A DNA stretch of 64,000 nucleotides, from contig CM082578.2 of the NCBI GenBank assembly GCA_040954595.2, forward strand, positions 11,036,001 to 11,100,000. The letters run 5' to 3'. This document shows, in pieces, positions 50,580 to 60,773 of the stretch. Source of the stretch: Balanoglossus misakiensis. Its lineage: Eukaryota; Hemichordata. Numbering within the stretch: position 1 is the first letter of the stretch; each line of letters starts with the position of its first letter. The notes below the pieces were generated by a model. It ran no database searches and was not told where the DNA came from. It saw only the letters and a program-made list of their open reading frames with translations. Both the position numbers and the translations under genes were made by a program.

Positions 50580-53269
50580 TTACAAGCTTGGAGCTGCATA
50601 ATTCAGAAATTTCATGGCTACTTCAAAACCCAGGAAGCATGCCTGAAAGAGAGAAAAAGAGAGAGGGAGGGTTGAAGGCACTATAAATGATAATGGAATG
50701 CAAAGATAACTGCCGTACATTGAACTTTTGTGAGTTTACAGGTAAAAAGGTAAAAAATGCAAACGCACAGAACGACAAACTGTGTTGGGATACTCACAGC
50801 ATTGGCCGGGAAAGCCCTCAGCATGACAGGGGTAATGCCCTTGTATATAGCAAGGATTCCTTCATTCCGGACTAAAGTCATGAAGACACTGCGGATGCCG
50901 TTAGGATACGTTCCTTCGGGAGCTGTAAAAACATGGGCATGGTAAATATATATCTTAGTAGTCTACAGACGAAAGTAAAAATTGGCAGGATATTTCTAGT
51001 GTACATAATCAGCAAGACGATGCAGAACAGGCATAAGCTGTCTCTAGCTTCAGATGGCTAAAAATCAAAATAGTATATCTGAGGACTTTTTGGGGGGAGG
51101 GGGGGGGTGTACTCAAGGGCAACGTACTCACCTGTTTGAAGTCTAGATTTCAGAGTATCAGGCCCAATTGCAACTAACCAATTGAAGACGCCGGCCATAC
51201 CGCCCGCAAATAATATTGTACCAACACTCAATTCATCGAACCTGCCAGGTACAAACAAAACGTTGAACTACATGTATTAAACACAGTACCAATGTGCACT
51301 TGGAGAGATTGAGGGGTTCACACGACTCTTCAGAATGACCACAAAATTCACTGTTGACTGGGGAACAAGTGAGCTTGAGGAAGTCAAAAGACTCACTTCT
51401 TTCCTGCTGGTGTGAGGGATTTCTTCAGCCACTCGTACACCATGAAATAGACACCACTGGCTGGGACATCTGCAAGTGAACAGATCAAACATGTATCAAG
51501 TTGAGTCTTTGAAAGGTCTTTTTTTTATGAAAAGATGTAACACCAGAGGACATAGGCTGAAATCCTACTGTACCTCTCAGGAGTGTGGCAAATGTGCCCT
51601 TGTAGACGCCTCGGAACAGACCGGCTTCCCTGTAGATCTGCTTGGCGCAGTCAACTGGTCCCTTGTATTTCGACGTCCCCTGAGATTGCTGAATCTGTGA
51701 ATGGAAATAAAAATTGCAGATCTGAGCTAAACAGTTGCTATTTGGCCTTAGCGCTTCCATGGTGTGATAATTCTTGCTGCCGCATTGCTCAGGCAATGGC
51801 TTCCGACTGAAAATGCATCTTGAGAGAGAGAGAGAGACTGACAAAAGTTATCATGCAGTTAATACTACACAGTTTGTGAGCCACTGGGACTTACCTGAAG
51901 AAGGCACTTGATCCTCTCACCAGGCGTCATGATCACCGTGGTGAACACGCCCGCCAACATCCCTGCATTGAACAACTGTAATGGCCTGTTCAGTCAAAAA
52001 GAAATACAACATGAAGACACCAGCACACACTAGTGCAAATTTTACAGCATTGTTTAATCTCTGCTGGTAATATCTCTGCAGTATCGCAACAAAAATTGTG
52101 CAGTGTGTCACAGAAAATGGATTCACTGTAAACTAGTCGGTTTTCATTTCGCTGTCAGTGTCTTCACGTGCTTCACAACTCAAGAAGATCTTTGGCAAAG
52201 TGCCAGGAACTCCAGGACAAATCTACTGAACACTTTGGACTTACGTCAGTGGAACGTTGGGGTCCTTCTGCTGGAGCTTCTTGCCGACTCCGAATCCGAG
52301 GAAACAAATTGCAAAAATTGGGGTCACTCCAACAACTGGAGCTGCCATACCTTTGTACAGTCCTCTTACTCCCTGGGTGTGAAAAAATATCATGCAAATA
52401 TATGATAATCTTAAAAAATATTATATTGTACATCAAATACTTTCTTCAGTAATTGTGTAATTTAATTATTACATGTATAGTACAACATTGTACAAACCAC
52501 AACTGTGGTTTATACTGGACTTACTTCATTTCGTACTGTTTTTATAAAACAGTCCCATGTTCCCTTGAACAGTGGCTGCTGACCAGGTGCTGGCGCTGGC
52601 TGTGTCTGCAGTCGCACCTGTTCCAACAAAACACAAAAAAGTTGTCCATGACTATGAACCAAATTTGGCCACAGTGCTGACACAGTATAATCTACCAGAT
52701 CGCCCAGGTCTTCACAGAATTTAGGTTCTAGGGGGAAAATAGCTCACAAAAATTATAGCAACTTTTGGCAAATTGACACCATGCATCACCTAGTAAAATC
52801 GTCGGTGAAAAGGGGGGGGGTGGGATAAAGTTCGCCCATTTTAAATGGTTTGAAAGAAATTTCGGCGGGGAATCATACAGTGCTCATAACAAATGTCCAA
52901 AGGTCAACATGTATAGCTGCGGACATTGCCCTTTACTGCGAAGTTGGTCTAGAACAGTGAACAGCTCACTGGCTACATATGAGCCCACAGATAACACTGC
53001 CCACGTAACGGTAAACCGTACACTAACACTACACAGTCTAAAACGCCGGGCACGGTATCGTATTAATTCCATACACCGATCGGCGTCAAAATTGCAAACG
53101 GTTGTTCTTAGATTTTTGCGCCTAACATTTGCATAAACACATCGCGTCTTGGCTTTAAATATCAAAATTAATATACCTTGATAGTGTCGAGGGGGTGGCC
53201 AGTAACAACAAGGCAAACACCACCAAAACCACCGGCTAGGAAATTCTTTGCTGGGCTGATCTCCGCCAT
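50580..53269 (-). CDS. SLC25A20: Mitochondrial carnitine/acylcarnitine carrier, SLC25A20 type
   Basis: Nine exons on the minus strand: 53177-53269, 52525-52617, 52245-52372, 51895-51985, 51574-51694, 51397-51469, 51132-51241, 50798-50922, 50580-50642; 298 residues in one frame, against about 301 in mammals. It follows the human carrier along its whole length: [85 protein letters not shown]. It exchanges acylcarnitines for carnitine across the inner mitochondrial membrane, feeding fatty-acid oxidation. Three repeats of two helices each carry a PxD/ExxK/R signature: HPLDTIK, TPGERIK and, unusually, GPDTLK, where the signature proline is glycine. The exon 4 acceptor at 51985 was chosen over a nearer AG because only it keeps the frame and gives LQLFNAGM. 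A second first exon lies upstream. Confidence 0.93.
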
Positions 53270-53917
53270 GTTGAAACCGACTACGAGCGCACGCGCACCA
53301 CTCAGGGTGATAGGTCAGATGTCAGGAAAGGTCACGCGAAGTCAACGGGCCACTGCACTCTCATCACATGAATATCTTAGAGCTGGGCTTACAAGTTGAA
53401 GGACAGACTGACACACTACACTGAACACTAGTCATGGTATTTTACGGAGCACGTTTGTAGACAAACAATCGCATGCCGCTTTGCATGATAAAGCAAGGTA
53501 TTCAACTTCACGCGCCATGCCCTACCGCAAGCGGCGCACTATGGATCGAGACCAGGCATTTGTGTGATTACTTGTACATTTGTACATGTATCTTATCTGA
53601 CACTTCGATTGATTTGTGTGGCTGCACCAAACATGGCGAGTGCAGACTTCTTGCGCAATGTCTTGTTTTCTGTTGAATAATGACGCTGGGTTCTGGCCTG
53701 GCCAGTTTAATGTTAAGGCCCAGACACCGCTCTGAAAGATCTTTTGGGAGTTTTTTAGTATTATTAAAAAGCTGCTTGACAAACAACTGAAAATGTTTAA
53801 AGGCGCCTTTTACGTTTTTTTTTACATCACAGAACATGTCCATGGATAAAACTATCGTGACTTGACATAAGCCTAGGCCTAGGGCATGAACGACAACAAA
53901 ATCATATATACATGTAC
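53270..53917. other. Spacer between the two alternative first exons
   Basis: It should contain the promoter and 5' UTR of exon 1a. The part nearest exon 1a (to about 53350) is also recognisable upstream of exon 1b, showing that the duplication took in flanking DNA. No other exon is seen. Confidence 0.5.
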
Positions 53918-54010
53918 CTTGATAGTGTCCAGAGGATAACCAGTAACAACTAGACATACACCACCAAAACCACCGGCAAGGAAATTCTTCGTTGGGTGCA
54001 CCTCCACCAT
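53918..54010 (-). CDS. SLC25A20: Duplicated first coding exon (1b) of the carnitine carrier
   Basis: This 93-base exon has the same length, phase and GT donor as exon 1a (53177-53269), exactly 741 bases away. It encodes 31 residues from its own ATG, and differs from exon 1a at five: A2V, I4V, S5H, A7T and H25Y. The frame is intact and the differences leave the membrane segment [16 protein letters not shown] untouched, so it looks selected rather than decayed. It could splice to exon 2 to give a second protein isoform from its own promoter. The histidine lost here corresponds to His29 of the mammalian carrier. It may alternatively be a recent unused duplicate. Confidence 0.7.
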
Positions 54011-55782
54011 ATTGAAACCGGCGCACAACCAACGGCAAAAGTCAGATGTCAGAAAGGCCTCGCAAAGTCAATGGTGGTGAGGGCAAATGAATTTGGTGAG
54101 ACGACAGATTTCTACAGATTACGGCCGGTGCGTTTCACCAAAATGATAACAGCAAGAAATCATATTGACATTGTGGAACGCTGATAAGCGATTATTTTTG
54201 CTGCCAGGCTTTGTTCTCATTGATGCCTTTGATACGTGCATATACAATTAAGGAAAAGTATACCTAGGCCTTGCGTGCTGTGTAAATAAATATTGAATGA
54301 CAACATTATTTAATCGCTGCTTATTCAGATGCTGACAATGCGACACTGTTGTTGTCATCATGGTTGTATATCATTTCGAAAATAGAAGTAAAAGTTGCAT
54401 TTTATATTGATTTCACAGTTGGTTTGAATTGTTGTTTTCTGCAGATTTCTTTGTCATTATTGTAATCATATTTGATGCATTGTCCAGGAAATAACACACA
54501 GTAACACACTGCCCCATACCGGCCCACGTGAATATGTTATAGCAGGAAGCAATCGCCACCAAATCAATATGCCTAATGTCAAATTGCCGTTCAATAGTGC
54601 ATGGTTTTTGTCGATTCCTGAAATAAATTGACGTCAATTTTCAAATGAAAAATATCACGAAAATAGGTAATAGGTAATACAAACGATTCGAAGTAGATAT
54701 TCATCCAAATTTGGATGATTTTGAGAATGATTTTCTGAGCGGCATGCCAGGTGCAAAATTGCCCTGAATATCCTGCGATTACTCTCTGATTCGTAGAAAT
54801 GTAATCATTCGCAGGTGGTCTTGGACGGGTTTCCTCCCAATTACGACGACACATCGCGAAAATTCGAGAAAACCGCAAACACGTACGCGACGCTTTGTTT
54901 CGTAGGATATAGCCTCTTTATTTTTGTGCAGTACTGGTGGTGGGAGGCCTTTAAAAATTGCAGGTTGCTGTTAAAGTTCTCGCATCGCCCTGCCGGTGTA
55001 CATTGTATCTATACAATCCACCCTTTCATCGCTGAGCTGGCAGTCAGAGCGACGACAAAGTTGTCCGAATCGTTCTAATGAAACACCACGATTATCGAAA
55101 ATCACACTTACAAAGTAAACTTACTAAGGGGTGAATAATGGAACGATACTTCATAAAGGCTTTACTTCCTTCCCGCAGGTGTTTTAAGGGTCGTAGCTTG
55201 CAGGTCAAACAGGGGCAAGCATTCTTTATTCAAGTGCGGCGAATTGTGACTGTTTTGTTATGCATGCTTTTCACCATTTAATTGCCTAACTTTGGGATCA
55301 ATAAAGTATTATTGACTGAAATTGAATTGAAACAAACCACACCCACCATAAAAACAACAACAACATACTGTATAATGGGTGTTTTATTTCTGATTTGTAT
55401 AAACCAAGGCCCTGCGATTATGTCATCTCGTTGTTTGAATTGTTGTTATTTGTTTGTGATTTTAATTCAAGGTGTAACTTCAAATCAAAACTGCCAATCA
55501 TTTTGAAACTAGTAAATACATGATGGGCGTGGTTTGGGCGAAAGTGGACTCACGTGACTCGATCTATTTTACACAATTGCCTATAAAAACAGGTTTTACA
55601 ATGCATTATGTGTTCGACGAAATGCGCGGCGGTGGGCTACCTGTAGACGGTCCATCGTTCAGTCCTGCTGCACAGATGAAAACTGACCGCCCTTGTATTT
55701 ACTCGTCACGGTGAGATATAATTCAGTATTTTAAAATCATTCAGGCGTTCTTAAAGATACGCGACACCGACTTTCAACCGAA
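54011..55782. other. Divergent spacer between carrier and Rieske genes
   Basis: The carrier (minus) and the oxygenase (plus) diverge from here, so both promoters probably lie inside. No coding exon is recognised. Around 55.1-55.33 kb, a run ending in AATAAAGTATTATTGACTGA resembles the 3' tail of a non-LTR retrotransposon, which I can only suggest. Confidence 0.4.
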
Positions 55783-58155
55783 ATGAGCATTCTACGTGGC
55801 ATCAAGTTTAGTTTAAAAGTAAACGTGAGGGTTGTGCCGCAGCCGAGCCGCTGGCTGAGTGACCGAACGTGGACCCCTCCCCAGCTGAAATGGTTGGCCG
55901 AAGACGTCGACAGATTCAAAATCGACATTCCCGTAGAAAGGGCAAGCACACCACCAGCAACATGGTAAGCAGACCAAGTCTTTACGATCAGCAGATCTCG
56001 CTCAGTCTGTTGGGCAGGGTTCCATCTGTTTTTTTTTTTTTCGAAAACAACAAACGGATTATTTATCGCTAACTTCTAGGAAGTCAAAGTTGTCGTACCG
56101 GTAACAAACTGCAGCGGGACTATAAATTAACGGAGATAATTGCACATAAACCGTAAAAAAAAAGGATAAGCCGTAAAAACATCTCGGCATAGTACACGTA
56201 CCACGCACCCGCTGTATTTAAAGTGTTGGTCAAACAATGTCAGAATTACGACTTTCTCCCCAATTACAACGAACAGTACTGTTTAAACCTATACATACTT
56301 CTTCGCATGTTGTCATGGCATATGCAGATCCAATCGTGTGTTTACTTTGCAAATATCTGAACTCAGTGCAGTTCGCCCCCTTTCGATAGTTTTATTTGCG
56401 ATTGGAACACATCACATATATTACAACCCTTTACAAATTTCCACTGTTTATGAAACGAGTATCGAGCTTTGCAAGTTTAGTTAGAACGGTTTTCCACGCA
56501 TGAGACCAATACGTGCGTTGCCGGTCGATACAAGACCAGTATCTTTGCTTGTAGAGGTGGCGTTCGTGAGCTCAGCACAGCAAAGGGGCGTAGGATCCAA
56601 AACTTCACTGAAAACCTTGCTGCGCCTACCCCAGACTCTCTAAACAATTCTCTCCCACAGCACAACAAAATCTCTGATTGATCGTGCGCCCGCAACGTTT
56701 TAGCTAACCCAACCAATATTTCTCTCCGACTGGAGATTCTGATTGAATGCGTGCCCACAACGGTTCTACTAAGCGAAGCTGGATATGAACCAGAATCCGA
56801 ATATCTGCATATTATTATTTGATCAAACTCAACTTGGTCCATACTTTCAAATTTTGTTCTTTTTACTGACAGGTACACCGATCAAGCATATCACGATTTG
56901 GAACTCAAAACCTTGTTCCGAGCAAACTGGCTTCCGATAGGCAGAACTGACCAAGTCGCAAATTCCGGCAGCTTCTTCACGGGTAAGTTTTTGAATGAAT
57001 GAATGAATGAATGAATGAATGAATGAATGAATGAATGAATGAATGAATGAATGAATGAATGAATGAATGAATGAATGAATGAATGAATGAATGAATGAAT
57101 GGCTATGTATGTGTATGGCTATGCGCTAGAGGAGACCAAATTATATATCGATGCACCTCTTAACATATTACTGATTGCTGCCTGATTATCATGAACTTTC
57201 TCATTTATTGGTAGGGTCAGTGGGTCGCTCTCGCTACGTTGTTCTTCGCGACAACGACAAACGCTTGCGGGCGTTCCATAATATCTGCCGCCACCGGGGA
57301 ATGCTGCTCTGCACGGAAGAGGCCGGCCAACTTTCGAAGTTCTCGTGTCCCTACCACGGCTGGACGTACGATCTCAGCGGGCGTCTGACCAAAGCCACGC
57401 AGCTTCGGGGAATAAAGGACTTTTCGGCTAGAAACTTCGGTCTGAAACCGATGAGCGTGACCGAGTGGGGCCCGCTGGTTTTCATCGCCGACGACGACGA
57501 AGAGGCTGGCGACGCGGAAACCTTTCGGGGCGAACTGAGCAGTCTGTTGGAGCGGCTGCGGCAGCACAAGTTCACGGACGACTGGAAGTTCGTCCGACGA
57601 ACGAGGTACATCCTGAACTGCAACTGGAAAGTCGTCTGCGATAACATCCTGGATAACGGCTACCACGTGACAGCCACACACCCCAAGTACAGCAAACTCC
57701 TGGATCTCTCCTCTTTGAGGACGGAAATTCTCGGGAGGTCCTCTCTCTGTTCGGTGTCGTCCGCCAGCGTCGATGACAGAGTCTCCGGTGACGTCATTCT
57801 TGCGCATATATTCCCTAATTTAATCATCAACCGTTACGGTGATTGGCTAGATACGAATATCGTCCTCCCTCTGTCTCACGACAAATGCGAAATCATCTAC
57901 GATTATTACCTCCCGCGCGAATTCCCCGATGACGTCCAGGGCGCCTCGTATGACGAGTACGTCAACAAATGCATAAACGAAAGCAATCTGCTGCAGGAAG
58001 AGGACAATGCGGTCTGTGAGGGCGTACAGCAGGGTTTGCAGTCGTCTGCTTACGAAGTTGGCCGATACGCGCCAGGCGAAGAAAGACCGGACTACAATTT
58101 TCACGTAAACATAGCCAGGGAATTCAGGGCATATCTAGAGAAAGTAAAACACTAA
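55783..58155 (+). CDS. Rieske non-haem iron oxygenase, choline-monooxygenase-like
   Basis: Three exons (55783-55964, 56873-56982, 57215-58155) join to 410 residues. The Rieske [2Fe-2S] ligands are C122-x-H124 and C142-x2-H145, with 17 residues between the pairs as usual. The catalytic domain has NWKVVCDN, the iron-binding H248 and H253 (HVTATH), and D361 in EEDNAVCEGVQQGL, giving a 2-His-1-carboxylate site. WYTD, the FHNICRHRG core and KATQLRG are like plant choline monooxygenase, which oxidises choline to betaine aldehyde. The substrate here could be choline, carnitine or another quaternary amine. An electron-donating reductase partner would be encoded elsewhere. The N-terminus is basic with no acidic residue before position 27, and could be a mitochondrial targeting peptide. 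Introns with proper phases argue against recent bacterial transfer or contamination. The gene is complete. Confidence 0.9.
56993..57100 (+). repeat. (GAAT)27 microsatellite in the Rieske gene intron
   Basis: Twenty-seven perfect tandem GAAT units (108 bases) begin ten bases after the exon 2 donor splice site. The purity suggests a young, length-variable repeat. Confidence 0.97.
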
Positions 58156-58529
58156 AAGAGACTAAATGCTAATCTATTTCTCTGCGTCAAGTATAATGCT
58201 ACTGTCGAATGATTCTGTTTAAATCGCAAATATGTCAGGTGTTATCCCATTAAGTTTTTAATGACCCGCCAACTTTTCTATCACTTTTTCCAAGTATCAA
58301 AAACACGTTTACGATAATTGGATTCCGGATAGAAAATATAAGGATTGGGCACACAGGGGCACTCAAAGATAATTATATCTGCTCTGAGGCAGGAAGTAAT
58401 GGGTGTATTGAGAAGGAATGTAAATATATTGGCGCATTAATATTCCTGATTATTATTCCGTTTTCATTCATTTTAATGCAAGTAGAATTATCCGTGGTTG
58501 AATTACAATACTAATGACATTGTCATTGT

Positions 58530-58535
58530 AATAAA
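58530..58535 (+). terminator. Candidate poly(A) signal of the Rieske gene
   Basis: Canonical AATAAA about 375 bases after the stop codon; a second copy lies at 58637-58642. Inferred from motif and position. Confidence 0.4.
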
Positions 58536-58645
58536 TATGGTACGAAATTTCTAATAATTATGTACTCATTTTGTGAAAGGTACAGATTCTAGGAAATTTA
58601 TTAAACGTCCTCCATTTTTCTTCAATTCCTCACTGCAATAAATCT

Positions 58646-58677
58646 TGTGGTGGTGGTGGTGGTGGTGGTGGTGGTGT
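58646..58677. repeat. (TGG)n microsatellite
   Basis: About ten TGG/GTG triplets in non-coding DNA, seen directly. Confidence 0.9.
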
Positions 58678-59304
58678 ATTTAACCCTGATGATGGTACCA
58701 ATTAAAATCCACTCCAACCATACCGCACAGGTGTCAACCCAAATCTGATGGTATTTTGACAACGTCCAAGTGTCTTGATTATTCACTTCATGGAAAGTTG
58801 CAGTTTCCTGCAAACCTGTTCCATTCCTTTTATTTAATGACCCCAAATTACCGTGTTGAAACTCTCGAGCTATTATAATAATATTATATTTGATATGTTA
58901 TCACTGAACGACAACATGCGTTTAATTAAGATCACCCCATCATCGAGTAAAGGACATGGCTGAATACAGTTCTGACTAATTCCATGGTACCATGCTCTTC
59001 TGATCGACAAATTACAGAAAAACGCACGTATCTCGAAAATAAACAATGCATGTAGTCATTCTTCCTAAAATATCAAAAGTGGACCCATTGTGAAAACACT
59101 GAACATAATTCCATTTTCACACAAACAAGCGCCAATCTAGACTTGTCCTTGCCCTTTAGACCTCGGTTGCCTAGTTACCAGGTCACGTGTTGATGCAAAC
59201 ATAAATACCTGGCAGAATATACCTGTTCCGCTTCGCTGACCTTTTCTAGGTCACGGCAACCTCAGATGTTCCCGAATCGATCTCCTGACGCCCTCGAGGA
59301 CGAA

Positions 59305-59487
<183 letters not shown>

Positions 59488-60517
59488 GGGACAACTGCAT
59501 ACAACTCTCTGAAGTCGGTTACCATGGCACAAAAAGTCCGCTACCATGCCAACCCGCTCAGATAATTTCCTAGCGCTGGAACAAATTGACACGTCGCAAC
59601 GGATCTAGAAAGTGAGTCGACACACGCTCGGCTAGGCCCAGGCAAAGAAAGTGACTAGCACTCCGCGCAAATCATGTGGCACTTTTGTTTAATTTATGCA
59701 CGCTTGGTGGGAAAATAACAATCACGATGCCAGTTTGATATCGTTCAGTTCGAAGCATATAATGAAAGTCGATTATTCAATCTTCCTGGCGATTCACCAG
59801 TAAATTAGTAAAGCGGCGACATATAATTTGTGTGTTAAAAAAATAAAATACCGGTTGCGCGTTTTTTCACACAATTATATACAAAAATTGTATATAATAT
59901 TTTATATATTCAATCCGCCACGCTGCTATAGACGAACTTGAGAATCCTCCATTTCGTTGACATTATACAAAATAGAATACAGAGCTTATAACAAACAATG
60001 ATGAAGACAGATACAAATCATATGCAATTCATAAATACAGGTATGCAAAGAGGATTTGCGCCTAAATTTTTAATTAGCGAACTTGCAAACGGGCATCGAA
60101 TGATTAAACTGTTGCGCAGTCTAATTAAATACCCGCACGTCCTTCTTTTTCTGGGATTTCTGATTCGCTGTCTCTGGCTTTCATTTGCATATGTTAAATA
60201 TTAATACGCTCTCTTTGTATGGGCAAAGCGTCAGCTGAGTTTCTATTTTATTTAATCGCGCTACCGTGTCCAATTAATTTGCAGTGGAGCCTGTTCTGTC
60301 GCGAGCGCCGGCGAAGGTTCGACAAATGCGTCGCTTGTCCCTGGCCAGTAGTCTTCTCGCTGAACGCATGCGCTCTGTCCACACCTCGAAGTGATATCGG
60401 CTGTCTGGGCGAAGAGTGTCAGTGTCATTCTGTGCTCATTTTACTATTCATCCACGTCATAGCTGTTTCTTAATATTTATCAAGTTCCTTTTTTTACTTT
60501 TTGACGTGGGCAACACC

Positions 60518-60773
60518 ATGTTGGGAATCAATCCCCACAACGGCGGGAAAAATAACTACGACATCAAGTCGCTGGTGTACTTCGTCCACGTCAACGAAGA
60601 TATGCCGCAAAAGGCGCAGACGCCGGCCGAGATTCTGTACCTGACGGCCGTGGACAGGGGAGACAAAAAGGCCGTACTTGTTGCGCTGGAAAACCAACAC
60701 AGTTTGAACATAGACTGCGTCGACAGTGATGGGCGTAACGCCCTCCTCATTGCCATTAAAAATGGCAACCAAG
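60518..60773 (+). CDS. First coding exon of a TRPC-type cation channel (partial)
   Basis: The exon starts at ATG 60518 and ends at a good donor (AAG|GTGAGTA) in phase 1, giving 85 residues. The second half, AEILYLTAVDRGDKKAVLVALENQ..LNIDCVDSDGRNALLIAIKNGNQ, matches the start of the N-terminal ankyrin region of TRPC channels, where the ankyrin core reads INIDC.D..GR.ALLIAIEN. TRPC proteins form plasma-membrane calcium-permeable channels opened downstream of phospholipase C. The N-terminal 35 residues are not conserved in my memory of the family. The next exon should begin with ELxELLL-type ankyrin sequence; I find none up to base 64000, so either a long intron runs out of the window or the gene is broken. 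Confidence 0.75.

Noticed and set aside
55520-55714. Plus-strand frame before the Rieske gene
   Set aside because: It ends before the gene, does not join the first exon in frame and is not similar to any N-terminal extension I know.
57217-57807. 196-residue minus-strand frame
   Set aside because: Antisense shadow of the third exon of the Rieske oxygenase.
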